This document shows, piece after piece, positions 18,955-27,916 of a stretch of DNA of 64,000 bases (the first letter of the stretch is position 1; every line of letters starts with the position of its first letter). The position numbers and the translations under genes are program-made. Location of the stretch: contig NZ_LMTZ01000001.1 of NCBI RefSeq assembly GCF_001456025.1, forward strand, positions 62,001 to 126,000, in the 5' to 3' direction. The notes beneath the pieces were generated by a model. That model ran no database searches, had not been told where the DNA came from, and saw only the letters and a list, made by a program, of their open reading frames with translations. This DNA is from Mastigocoleus testarum BC008. Lineage in GTDB: Bacteria > Cyanobacteriota > Cyanobacteriia > Cyanobacteriales > Nostocaceae.

Positions 18955-20091
18955 TTAAATTGGAATTGGTGAATCTACATAAATTGTTGGTTCACTGATT
19001 GAGAATCTTATACCATTTTTCTCAAGCATTTGAGAAATTTTTGTATTGGCTAACTCTAATAAACGCTTACGCAGTTGAGTAGAATCTTCACTTGAACCTA
19101 AGATAAAAAAAGTTATCCTCGCACGACTTCCAGGTCTCTCGTCAATTTGAAAAAAATTAATCTCCGTACTACCGGGGTCGATACCAAATACAGCATTAGT
19201 GCTTTCTTGAATCACTTTGACCACGAAAGATTGCTGATGTTTTTCCAATACTCGAACAAAATCTAGATAGAGTAGTACCATTACCTTTTTACCCCTGGTA
19301 ATGTTTTCAATATCCTTAGTTGCCATCAGAGAATTAGGAACAATTAAAAGAGTATTTTTTGCAGCTAGTCGAATTTTTGTCGAACGCAAGCCTATTGATT
19401 CTACTCGACCGTATATATCTTCAGCATGAGGATTAAAATTGACGCGGATATATTCTCCTGGAACATAAGGACGGTCTAAGTATAATACAATTGTACCTAA
19501 TAATTGTTCTAAAACTCTTTGGGCAGCAAAAGCAAGCGCAATACCACTTATACCCAAGCCAGTAATTAAAGCCAGCAAATTTACATTATTAGTTTGGGCA
19601 AAAAATACAATTGCAGTGAATCCAATAATAACATTGAAAACAGTCTCAGCAACTAAAATAAAATCATCTGCAGACTTTCCTAGTTTGTCAATTATAACAA
19701 CTCCATAAATACGCACAAACTGTTTAAATAAACGAGACACAAGCCACGCAATACTGACTATCAATCCCAAGTCAATAAAAAACTTTAAAAACTGATATAG
19801 ATTTTGATAACTAGAAATTATTTTTAAACAAAAATTCCACAGAAGAAGTGTACCTGTCAGTTTAATTAAATGACCTAAAGGGTCAAGTAAATTCTCGTAA
19901 ATTTTTATGGATTTCTTTGGAAATAATTGTTTAACAATCAGCCTAACAAGTAAGAGTGTATAGCGACCTAATAGTAAAGAAAATATTACAAGTATTAGGA
20001 ATATTACTAGTCTCAGTCCTAGAATAACTAAAAATTTTTGAGCTTCTTCGTCAAAACGAATAAAATCATTTAGTATCGATTCTATATCCAT
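18955..20091 (-). CDS. MscS-family mechanosensitive channel
   Basis: A 378-residue channel. It has four to five hydrophobic helices, then the pore helix GLGISGIALAFAAQRVLEQL and beta domain (YLDRPYVPGEYIRVNFNPH, YGRVESIGLRSTKIR, LLIVPNSLMATKDIENIT). The stop codon of the next-upstream gene lies only 12 bases before this start, so the two are surely co-transcribed. It is a clear paralogue of that gene, which suggests hetero-oligomers or differing gating thresholds (inference). Confidence 0.9.
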   Translation of the reverse strand: MDIESILNDFIRFDEEAQKFLVILGLRLVIFLILVIFSLLLGRYTLLLVRLIVKQLFPKKSIKIYENLLDPLGHLIKLTGTLLLWNFCLKIISSYQNLYQFLKFFIDLGLIVSIAWLVSRLFKQFVRIYGVVIIDKLGKSADDFILVAETVFNVIIGFTAIVFFAQTNNVNLLALITGLGISGIALAFAAQRVLEQLLGTIVLYLDRPYVPGEYIRVNFNPHAEDIYGRVESIGLRSTKIRLAAKNTLLIVPNSLMATKDIENITRGKKVMVLLYLDFVRVLEKHQQSFVVKVIQESTNAVFGIDPGSTEINFFQIDERPGSRARITFFILGSSEDSTQLRKRLLELANTKISQMLEKNGIRFSISEPTIYVDSPIPI

Positions 20092-20103
20092 TGTATTTAA
20101 TTT

Positions 20104-21243
20104 TTATAAATTAATAGGTGAAGAGACATTGATAGTTTTCTCTTTGATATCAAAGATGATGCCATATTCCTTTAATTTATAACTAATATTTTGTCTAGCG
20201 ATATCCAGGAGTTGCTTGCGTAATTCCATTGATATTTCTCCCGAACCTAGTAAAAATAAAGTAACTTGTGCTTCTACAATATTTTGATCTAAGTCATCAA
20301 CTATATCTTTAAAATTTACTTTTGTAATACGATTATCTAAGCCAAAAATATCTTTAGTGCTATCCAAAATTACTTGACGAATTAAAGCTCTTTCTTCTTG
20401 AGATATAGCCTTATATAAAGTCAAATAAATTAAGGAAATTACCTTTTTAGCATTAGTCAAATTTTCAATACTAACCTGAGTAAGGATATTATTTGGAATA
20501 ATAACTAAACTACCTTTACCAGAAGTACGAATCTTTGTAGAACGCCAACCAATGGACTCAACTCTACCAAAGGTGCGATCAGGTAAGTGTACATAATCAT
20601 CAATAACAAAAGGACGATCCAGATGAAGTACAACACCCCCTAACAATTGTTCTAAGGTTTTTTGAGCGGCAAAAGCAACTGCTAAACCTCCAATTCCCAA
20701 ACTTGCTAACAAACCGACTAAATTAATTCTATGTGTTTGAGCAAATAGAAAAATAATAATTAAAACGATAGTAGCATTAGCCAAAAATTTTGCGAGAATT
20801 AAAATCTCACTATCTAATTTTCTTTGAGTCCTCAGGGCTGCATTAAGCAAATAAACATCAAAAAATTGTCTAAATATACGCAGCGCTAACCAAATGAAAA
20901 TAATTGCGATTACGAGTCCAAAGATAAATTCAAATAATTTTAGCCATTCTTCTAAGGGAGAAAGTAAAATGATGATGTCAATAATTGTTAGTAACACTAC
21001 CAAAATTATCTGATTTTGATAAGGTGTCAATACCTGCTGATAAACTTCTTGAAATTGAAGGGAAATTAAGCGCTCGGTGACTGACTCACTAATTTTAGGA
21101 AGGAAAATACTAACAGCAATCGTAACTATTCCAACTATACCAACTAAACAAATAATCTTAGCTATATTAAAGATACTATTACTTGGTAAATTACTGATTA
21201 CAAAACTTAGAGCTAATTGAGCATCCATAACAGCAGGAAACAT
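20104..21243 (-). CDS. MscS-family mechanosensitive channel
   Basis: A 379-residue paralogue of the downstream channel. The pore helix is SLGIGGLAVAFAAQKTLEQL and the beta domain HLDRPFVIDDYVHLPD, FGRVESIGWRSTKIRTSGKG, LVIIPNNILTQVSIENLT. The C-terminal cage ends in a basic/hydrophobic stretch. It is separated by 147 bases (with a 16-bp tandem repeat) from the small membrane-anchored gene upstream. The set of three channels in one minus-strand block suggests an osmotic-stress operon. Confidence 0.9.
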   Translation of the reverse strand: MFPAVMDAQLALSFVISNLPSNSIFNIAKIICLVGIVGIVTIAVSIFLPKISESVTERLISLQFQEVYQQVLTPYQNQIILVVLLTIIDIIILLSPLEEWLKLFEFIFGLVIAIIFIWLALRIFRQFFDVYLLNAALRTQRKLDSEILILAKFLANATIVLIIIFLFAQTHRINLVGLLASLGIGGLAVAFAAQKTLEQLLGGVVLHLDRPFVIDDYVHLPDRTFGRVESIGWRSTKIRTSGKGSLVIIPNNILTQVSIENLTNAKKVISLIYLTLYKAISQEERALIRQVILDSTKDIFGLDNRITKVNFKDIVDDLDQNIVEAQVTLFLLGSGEISMELRKQLLDIARQNISYKLKEYGIIFDIKEKTINVSSPINL

Positions 21244-21273
21244 ATTTATCCAGATCGAGATAGAGAATTGAAA

Positions 21274-21337
21274 AAAATTGTCTGATTATAAAATTGTCTG
21301 ATTATAAAATTGTCTAATTATAAAATTGTCTAATTAT
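21274..21337. repeat. Tandem repeat, four copies of a 16-bp unit
   Basis: The unit AAAATTGTCTRATTAT occurs four times head to tail (21274, 21290, 21306, 21322), with G then A at the variable position. It lies between a channel gene and the small gene upstream, within their presumed shared transcript. Confidence 0.85.
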
Positions 21338-21390
21338 TTTGAGACGAGAAAAAATTTTTATCACTTTAAAATTGATGAAGTCGAATGTTA

Positions 21391-21828
21391 TTAATGTTCA
21401 TAAACAGTAATGGTGAGACGAACATTGTGAGAGAGAGGATTCTGTACCCAAAATTCCTGAATTAGATTACTTGGTTCTGCAGTGATATTCAGATTTTTTC
21501 CTGATACGCAAGTATAAATTTTCAGGTTACAGCCACAGGGAATGGCAACATCACCTGGTTTTACAGCTATTACAATCTTTCTTGCTGGTGGATTTAGCTT
21601 GATTACTTGCTTGGATATTTCCGGCAATACCGTAAGATAGTATACCTTGGTGGGTTTAGGACATTCTGAATCTTGCTTCCTAGAAGTAGTTGATAAAAAG
21701 ATACTGGCTTGTATTAATGGAACTACAGGTAACATTAAGAACCAAATTAGTGAGAATAATATTCTGCGCCTAAATTCTATGGATGAATTAGATTTTGATG
21801 CAGAAAAGCTCTTAGACACTTTTTGCAA
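21391..21828 (-). CDS. Small membrane-anchored hypothetical protein
   Basis: A 145-residue protein with one N-terminal hydrophobic helix (about 25-48: ILFSLIWFLMLPVVPLIQAS) preceded by basic residues, and an exported beta-rich domain with Cys residues (SECPKP, then IPCGCNLKIYTCVSGK). I do not recognise the family. The Cys pattern could form disulfides outside the cytoplasm. It is first in the minus-strand block with three MscS channels, so an accessory role in that operon is possible. Confidence 0.6.
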   Translation of the reverse strand: MQKVSKSFSASKSNSSIEFRRRILFSLIWFLMLPVVPLIQASIFLSTTSRKQDSECPKPTKVYYLTVLPEISKQVIKLNPPARKIVIAVKPGDVAIPCGCNLKIYTCVSGKNLNITAEPSNLIQEFWVQNPLSHNVRLTITVYEH

Positions 21829-22702
21829 AAACCCCTCAGCTAAAACATACTAAAGCGAAGAACAAGTTGTAGCTGTTTTATTTACCCTAGTTCCTTGCTA
21901 GCGCCTCTATACAAATTTTCCCTTGCTTTTGTCTAAGTTTGTGATTTCTTTTAAAGTTCTTTACGAATTCTTCTGAGTAAGTTGTTACACAATCTGTTTG
22001 TTGCATCATCTAGCAAGAATTATATTGTGCCAATATGCGAAGTGTCACACATTGTATTACTTTTGCTGAAGATCGGCTAAGATGAGAGGTTAGGAAGAAC
22101 AAATTATTTAAATATACTATCTTCCACAGGAGGAGAAAATAAAGGTAAGTTAACGGGTAACACAAGAGGGTTTAATTAGAATTTTACTTTCTGCTTGCCT
22201 ATAGTCGACAGCGTCTGAGAGAAGAAATCGAAGACCGGGTGTTGTACGGCAAAAAGATTGCTTATCTACCTGCTCTTGGTGGATACTTAAATACATAAAG
22301 TCAGTTTGAATAAGCTACCCAGAGTAAATTTCTTGGGTACCTAGATACTTATTGAATTTTGATTATAACTATATACACTTTGATGATTGCGCAAGGAGTC
22401 TAAAATCCAGGCGATCTTAGAGGTTTTGGATTTTTCGAAATAGATGATTGTAGTACATTTCAACTACTATCTCTTGATATTGCTATGAGACTAATCCACA
22501 CTCATCCAACAAATAGTGAAAATTAGTCAGGTTACCTATGAAATGACTAATACTTTGCTGTGGAAATAGAGTGTCAAAAAATACTGAATTTCTTGAGCTT
22601 GCTTAATTTAATCACAGCTTGCTCTTACAGTTACCAGTATTTTTTACCAACATCAACTCACATCCGTAACAGATAAATTTATTACAATTTAAGGCATAAG
22701 CA
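21829..22702. other. Long spacer upstream of the shortened glycosyltransferase
   Basis: About 870 bases between divergent genes. It contains ACAGGAGGAGAA (22127-22138), which looks like a strong ribosome binding site with no ATG following. It also holds an open frame without a usual start (22176-22298). See that entry. Otherwise no gene is recognised. Confidence 0.4.
22176..22298 (+). pseudogene. Possible gene relic (coding-like frame without start)
   Basis: A 40-codon frame opens after TAA and closes at TAA 22296-22298. Its translation includes SRQRLREEIEDRVLYGKKIA followed by YLPALGGYLNT, which has protein-like composition quite unlike the surrounding AT-rich spacer. There is no ATG, GTG or TTG start. 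It could be the remnant of a deleted gene. I do not recognise the parent. Confidence 0.3.
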
Positions 22703-23659
22703 ATGGCTTTCCCCTATCGACAACATATTGCTTTAATTTCTGTTTATGACGATCCAGCGCTTGAGAATCCTACGGAAGAAGGTGGGGGACAAAATCTCTA
22801 TGTGCGCCAATTGGGAGAAATTTTAGCTCAAAAAGGTTGGCAAGTGGATATGTTTACCCGCAAAGTTGACCCCAACCAAGCAAACATAGTAGAACATAGA
22901 CCTAACTGCCGGACGATTCGCCTCAAAGCTGGACCAGAAAAATATATTTCCCGCGATTGGATTTTTGGTTACTTACCGGCTTTCACAAATGCAATTTTAG
23001 ATTTTCAGAAACAGAAGGGTATTTATTATCCGATAGTTCACACTAATTATTGGCTTTCAGGTTGGGTTGGTTTGAAACTTAAAAAAATCCAAAGTTTAAA
23101 GCTAATTCATACATATCATTCTCTTGCTAATGATAAATATGAACCAATAGAAAGGTTTGCTTGTGTTAACAACATTCGCCTACATGCAGAGAAAGCTTGT
23201 TTGCAGACCGCAGATTACATTGTAGCTACTACTCCACAAGAGCAAAAAGATATATATTCTTTGGCTTCTTCCTACAAAAATATCAAGATCCTGCCTTCCA
23301 GTGTTGACATGAAAAGGCTTGCTTGTATTCCTAACCCAGGAGCTTTAGACCTTACTGTTGTTTCAGAAGAAACTGGTTTATCAGCTCAAGGACAAAATAA
23401 ATTTGCGATCGCAAACGCAATTGATAATATTTTAGACAACCCCGAATGGCAAAAAAACTTAGCAGAGATCCCAAGAAAGCAGGTTGAAGAATACTTTAGT
23501 TGGGAGCAAGTTGGATCACAATTAAACGAGCTTTATATCCAACTACTTCAACAACCATCACTCCCATTACCATCTAGTAATTCTGGACTGTTGAAAAACT
23601 GGCTTGGGCGCTTAGTAACAACTCAGGCTAGTTCCAAATCGAAAATTAAAGCCTCATAA
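22703..23659 (+). pseudogene. GT4-type glycosyltransferase with most of the donor-binding domain missing
   Basis: 318 residues where about 420 are usual. The N-terminal acceptor half is intact: HIALISVYDDPALENP, TEEGGGQNLYVRQLGEILAQ, HTNYWLSGWVG, HTYHSLANDKY, then ILPSSVDMKRL. After that point the sequence jumps to AIANAIDNILDNPEWQ, the C-terminal helix region. The intervening Rossmann domain, with the K/R and E-x7-E sugar-nucleotide residues, is absent. The frame stays open, so an in-frame deletion of roughly 100 codons is inferred. Intact relatives are sucrose-phosphate-synthase/phosphatidylinositol-mannosyltransferase-like GT4 enzymes. Catalysis is unlikely. Confidence 0.7.
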
Positions 23660-23680
23660 ATTTTCGGAATTGCTCTTAAT

Positions 23681-23703
23681 TGGGGGATGGTTTGATTCCC
23701 CCT
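23681..23703. terminator. Hairpin after the shortened glycosyltransferase gene
   Basis: GGGGGAT and ATTCCCCC can pair around a TGGTTTG loop, 22 bases after the stop. There is no long T-run, so termination is plausible but not certain. Confidence 0.4.
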
Positions 23704-23911
23704 AACCTCCCATCCTAAGTGCTTTGCGACTATAGGTAATTACCTTGCAGTCAGGCTATAGCCTGTGGTTTCGGCGGAGAGAGCCATGTGCATTAGCCAT
23801 AAGGTGAGTTAAACCTTAACTACAAAATTCAGAGAATTCATTTTTAGATTCACTCGCCAATTCTGTAACACCAAATTTTCCAACTCTATCTCAAAAATAT
23901 TCGAGTTATTT

Positions 23912-24493
23912 ATGGATATCCAATTGACAGCAATCCGTAGAAGCGAGTTACTAAATCTACCAGTAATCGATATTGAAAGTAAAGAAGAGATTGGTCGTGT
24001 AGACCAAGTATGGCTTGATATCAAAGCCCATAAGGTTACAGGTCTAACTTGTACTCGTAAACTCTTATGGCAATCTGGTCAAAGGCAATCTTATTTTCAT
24101 TGGGCACAAGTTGAGAAAATAGGAACTAAAGCTGTTTTAGTTAATACCAAACGTCAAGTCAATTTTAATTTATCAGAGTTAGTTGACTCCATAGCATGTA
24201 ACGAACTATTTACAGAGAACGATAGTAAAATTGGCAGCACCATCGGTTATCAATTCGAGACAAAAACGGGTTCTGTCATTAGTTACCTATTTGTTTTTCA
24301 GAATTCTTTATGTTTACCCTCTGGAATTTATCAACTTTCACCCGCAGATGTGATCGGTATCGATTATACAAAAGTAATTGCCTTTGAAACTGCAATTCGA
24401 AGTGCCGAAAAATATGGCTCAAGTATTGTTGAAAAAATTACTTCTACAGTTGAATTTTTCAAGGAAGACTATATTCCTTCTACAGCATTATAG
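23912..24493 (+). CDS. PRC-barrel domain protein
   Basis: A 193-residue soluble protein. Residues 8-80 read as a PRC-barrel (RRSELLNLPVIDIESKEEIG, RVDQVWLDIKAHKVTGL), and residues 85-165 as a second, more diverged barrel (DVIGIDYTKVIAFE). Such two-barrel proteins are common in cyanobacteria. Functions range from photosynthetic assembly to RNA processing, and none can be assigned here. It is a single gene, followed by a large repeat hairpin. Confidence 0.8.
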   Translation: MDIQLTAIRRSELLNLPVIDIESKEEIGRVDQVWLDIKAHKVTGLTCTRKLLWQSGQRQSYFHWAQVEKIGTKAVLVNTKRQVNFNLSELVDSIACNELFTENDSKIGSTIGYQFETKTGSVISYLFVFQNSLCLPSGIYQLSPADVIGIDYTKVIAFETAIRSAEKYGSSIVEKITSTVEFFKEDYIPSTAL

Positions 24494-24521
24494 ATCTCTA
24501 GTAGAGCGATAAGTAGGTTAG

Positions 24522-24725
24522 TGAAGAAGGCAGAAGGCAGGAGGCAGAGGGCTTTTATGGAGCAATTGGTAGGGGCTAGACCTGCGGTCACGCTGCGCTA
24601 ACCGACCCACTACCAATTGCAGACCACCAAATTTCATTTTGGTGGGGGCCTTAAACCCTTGCTCCCTCCGGTCACCAGAAGCCTTACGGCACAGGCCTTC
24701 TGCCTTCTGCCGTCGTACTTCTGCC
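24522..24725. repeat. Nested inverted-repeat element
   Basis: Outer arms GAAGGCAGAAGGCAGGAGGC (from about 24526) and CCTTCTGCCTTCTGCC (24695-24711) are inverted. Inside them GCAATTGGTAG (24562-24572) is the inverse of CTACCAATTGC (24610-24620). A third small hairpin CCACCAAA/TTTTGGTGG lies at 24625-24645. The whole could fold as a branched structure. No coding sequence. It lies between the PRC-barrel and sigma-factor genes. Confidence 0.65.
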
Positions 24726-24866
24726 TTTCTTGGTAAGAAAAATCATAACTTGTTTGTAATAGCGCTTTAGCCCTAAAGCGCTACTAAGAAAAACCAATTT
24801 GTACGCTCTAGGTTAGCTTTTGATTGTAAATAAACATCCAATTTATCTACAAAAAACAGTTGAATC

Positions 24867-25871
24867 ATGAATATTACAAAGACTAAAAGTAATTCTATCA
24901 GCGGCACTCAAACAGAAGAAAAATATCATTCATCAAATGATATTGTTAAAAGTTATCTTCGTGAAGTTGGGCGTATACCAGTTTTAACCCACGAACAAGA
25001 AATTTGTTATGGGAAACAAGTCCAACAGATGATGATTTTGCTTGAAGGAAAGAGGAATTTGGAGCTTGAATTAAATCATGAACCAACAATTTCACAATGG
25101 GCTGATAAAATGCAATTGAGTCAGGAAATACTATTAAAACAGTTCGAGCAAGGACGAATAGCAAAACAAAAAATGATCCGGAGTAATTTACGACTGGTAG
25201 TGTATGTCGCGAAGAAATACCAGAAGCGTAATATGGAATTTTTAGACTTAATTCAAGAAGGTTCATTAGGATTAGAGCGTGGGGTAGAAAAATTCGATCC
25301 AACTCGAGGATATAAGTTTTCAACTTATGCTTATTGGTGGATTCGTCAGGGTATTACAAGAGCAATAGCCCAACAAGGACGCACCATCAGTTTACCGATT
25401 CATATCACAGAGAAGTTAAACAAAATTAAGCGAATTCAAACGAAGTTATCTCAAGAATTAGGTCGTACTCCAAAGGTAGCAGAGATAGCCCAAGCATTAT
25501 CTTTAGAACCACAAAAAATTCGAGAATATTTGTCTTTGATTCGTCAACCAATATCTTTAGCTACATCGATTAGTTCGGAAAGAGATATAGAATTACAAGA
25601 TATTTTGAAAGATGAGGGACTTTCAAGTGAATTTTATGTTGACCGAGAATTACTAAGTGAAGACATTAATAAATTATTATTAAAGTTAACCCCTCAGGAA
25701 CGGAAAGTTTTAACCTTACGCTTTGGTTTAGTAGATGGGAAAGAGCTAACTTTAGCACAAGTTGGGAAACATATGGATATGAGCCGCGAACGAGTACGAC
25801 AGTTAGAAAAACAGGCGATCGGTAAGTTAGGAAGACATCGAGATAAAATACGCAGTCATCTATCTTATTAA
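24867..25871 (+). CDS. RNA polymerase sigma-70 factor, group 2
   Basis: A 334-residue sigma factor. It lacks the acidic region 1.1 and starts with region 1.2 (DIVKSYLREVGRIPVLTHEQ). Region 2 has MIRSNLRLVVYVAKKY, DLIQEGSLGLERGVEKFDPT and YKFSTYAYWWIRQGITRAI. Region 3 has LPIHITEKLNKI, and region 4 ends in RERVRQLEKQAIGKLGRHR. The -10 and -35 recognition segments are intact, so it should recognise ordinary sigma-70-like promoters under stress or stationary conditions, as cyanobacterial group-2 factors do. Which Sig letter applies cannot be told by eye. Confidence 0.92.
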   Translation: MNITKTKSNSISGTQTEEKYHSSNDIVKSYLREVGRIPVLTHEQEICYGKQVQQMMILLEGKRNLELELNHEPTISQWADKMQLSQEILLKQFEQGRIAKQKMIRSNLRLVVYVAKKYQKRNMEFLDLIQEGSLGLERGVEKFDPTRGYKFSTYAYWWIRQGITRAIAQQGRTISLPIHITEKLNKIKRIQTKLSQELGRTPKVAEIAQALSLEPQKIREYLSLIRQPISLATSISSERDIELQDILKDEGLSSEFYVDRELLSEDINKLLLKLTPQERKVLTLRFGLVDGKELTLAQVGKHMDMSRERVRQLEKQAIGKLGRHRDKIRSHLSY

Positions 25872-25932
25872 GATCCCAAATATATCCTTTTGCGATCCTT
25901 GCTATTGTCTTAACATTAGCAATTCAATTTCT

Positions 25933-27462
25933 TCAACCATAAACTGAAGTGACTCCCGGTCCCCAAGGTAAACCAAATATAAACCAAGCAATAAATAAAA
26001 TTATCCACCCAACAAAAAATGCAATTGAATAGGGTAACATCAGAGAAATTAATGTACCTAAACCTAAACTTTTGTCATACTTTTGGGCAAATGCTAATAC
26101 TACCGGTAAATACGGCATTAATGGTGTAATAATATTTGTTGTGGAATCACCGATTCTATAAGCTGCTTGAATTAATTCTGGTGAATAACCAACCAACATA
26201 AACATTGGTATAAACACGGGAGCCATAATTGCCCATTTGGCCGATGCTGAACCTACAAATAAGTTAATTACTAAGCTCACTAAAATAAATAATATCAATA
26301 ATGGCACCCCCGTAAGACCGGTTGCTTTAAGAAAATTCGCACCATTTACCGCCATAATTATTCCTAAATTACTCCAAGAAAAATAAGCAATAAATTGTGC
26401 GGCAAAAAACGCCAAAACAATGTAATATCCCATTGATGACATTGAATTGCTCATGGCTTTAGCAACATCTTTGTCATTTGTGATACTGCCGGAAAATTTA
26501 CCGTAAACGATTCCAGTTATCAAAAATAGTAAGGCGATAATAAATACAATACTGTTAATGAAAGGTGAAGGAATCAGGGTAAATGTTTTTGGTTCGCGTA
26601 AAATTCCTTGACTTGGTAATACTAGCGTCGAAATCAAAACTGTAAATGCAAGTAAAGTGTATCCCGCCCAACGCAAACCTTTTCTTTCTGCTGCGGTAAG
26701 TTGTTGCATTTGGGCTTCTTCTTCTTGATCGTAACTACCCAGACGCGGTTCAATAATTTTTTCGGTAACAAACCAACCGATCCCAGTAATTAAGAAAGTG
26801 GACACCACCATGAAGTAATAATTGGCGGTAGCATTTACTTGATACTCCGGTTTTATTAATTGTGCTGCACTTTGGGATAAACCAGCAAGTAAGGGATCGA
26901 GAGGATTAATAATTAAATTAGCACTGAATCCACCGGATACTCCTGCGAACACAGCAGCTAAACCAGCTAGAGGATGACGATTATATGCAAGATAAATTAC
27001 TGCTCCCAGGGGTACGAGTACCACATATCCTGCATCGGCTGCGATATTACTCATTACACCAGCGAATACAAGGAAAGGACAAATGAATTTTCCTGGCGCA
27101 ATTAATACTAGTTGTTTGAGTAAAGCCGAAAGTAAACCCGTGTATTCAGCAACACCAACCCCCAACATTGCAACTAAAACAATACCAAGGGGCTTGAACC
27201 CAGTAAAGTTCTCAACCGCTTTAGTAAATATTTGACGGATCCCATCAGGGGTGAGTAAAGATACCGCAGAGATCGTTTTGCCGTCTCCTGGATTAACTAC
27301 AGATATTTGTAGCCAAGCAGCGATCGCACTGATTATAATTACCGCGAGGGATAATATAAAAAATAATGTGATGGGATCGGGTAATTTATTTCCTAGTATT
27401 TCGATAAAAGCGAGAAATCGATCTATCCAGCCAGATTTTTTACGTTGAGTATTTGGTTCCAT
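25933..27462 (-). CDS. AbgT-family transporter
   Basis: A 509-residue inner-membrane protein of 11-13 helices. The family signature is clear: NKLPDPITLFFILSLAVIII at the start, GFKPLGIVLVAMLGVGVAEY, ADAGYVVLVPLGAVIY, and a C-terminal GDSTTNIITPLMPYLPVVLA. Known members import p-aminobenzoyl-glutamate or export sulfonamide-like compounds by proton coupling. Substrate here is unknown. It is convergent with the sigma-factor gene, 61 bases apart. Confidence 0.92.
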   Translation of the reverse strand: MEPNTQRKKSGWIDRFLAFIEILGNKLPDPITLFFILSLAVIIISAIAAWLQISVVNPGDGKTISAVSLLTPDGIRQIFTKAVENFTGFKPLGIVLVAMLGVGVAEYTGLLSALLKQLVLIAPGKFICPFLVFAGVMSNIAADAGYVVLVPLGAVIYLAYNRHPLAGLAAVFAGVSGGFSANLIINPLDPLLAGLSQSAAQLIKPEYQVNATANYYFMVVSTFLITGIGWFVTEKIIEPRLGSYDQEEEAQMQQLTAAERKGLRWAGYTLLAFTVLISTLVLPSQGILREPKTFTLIPSPFINSIVFIIALLFLITGIVYGKFSGSITNDKDVAKAMSNSMSSMGYYIVLAFFAAQFIAYFSWSNLGIIMAVNGANFLKATGLTGVPLLILFILVSLVINLFVGSASAKWAIMAPVFIPMFMLVGYSPELIQAAYRIGDSTTNIITPLMPYLPVVLAFAQKYDKSLGLGTLISLMLPYSIAFFVGWIILFIAWFIFGLPWGPGVTSVYG

Positions 27463-27537
27463 TCAAAAATCCAGAGTTTATAGGTAATTGTTCACAGTTA
27501 ACAATTAACACTTACCGCTAAACTGTCAACCCCTGAG

Positions 27538-27712
27538 ACTAAATCTGGGTGAATTACGCCTTTCTTTTTGGAATGAGAGGGAAGTGTGGGGAGTGTGGGA
27601 AGTGTGGGGAGGTGTGGGAAGTGTGGGAAGTGTGGGGAGGTGTGGGAAGTGTGGGAAGTGTGGGGGGGAAATCGCAAAAAACAAAAGGGTTTGAAAAATC
27701 GGATTTTGTATG
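27538..27712. mobile_element. Repeat element with minisatellite core, copy A
   Basis: The ends ACTAAATCTGGGTGAATTA (27538-27556) and AAAATCGGATTTTGTAT (27695-27711) are imperfect inverted repeats. The interior is a GGGAAGTGTGGGGAGGTGT-type minisatellite (about 27579-27668). Copy B lies inverted at 39124-39246 with the same order of parts (GGAATGAGAGGGAAGTGTGG corresponds to the reverse complement there). A short frame reading TSHTSHTSPHFPHFPH on the minus strand is repeat translation, not a gene. Confidence 0.65.
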
Positions 27713-27873
27713 ATATTAAATTCAAGTCAAAATTCAAAATTACTTAAACCCCCTCAAAATGAAGGAAATTAGCACTTTTTCTCGCTTTTGCTAAAATCTC
27801 TAATATTTAAGGGTTATAAAATGTACGAGTTGATAGATAACTTATTTTTTTACATTTTTCGATCTATCTTCCC

Positions 27874-27902
27874 AATCCCTAATCCCTAATCCCTAATCCC
27901 TG
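27874..27902. repeat. Heptamer tandem repeat AATCCCT
   Basis: Four head-to-tail copies of AATCCCT directly upstream of the hydrolase gene at 27917, leaving it without a recognisable ribosome binding site. Simple repeats of this type are common in Nostocales spacers. Confidence 0.75.
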
Positions 27903-27916
27903 ATCGCCAATCACCA

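Noticed and set aside
24867..25871. Principal sigma factor RpoD/SigA
   Set aside because: The protein is only 334 residues and lacks region 1.1, which fits a group-2 alternative factor.
27498..27737. 79-codon minus-strand frame with HTSHTSPHFPHFPH repeats
   Set aside because: It is pure translation of the GTGTGGGA minisatellite. It explains no homologue and lacks a start signal.
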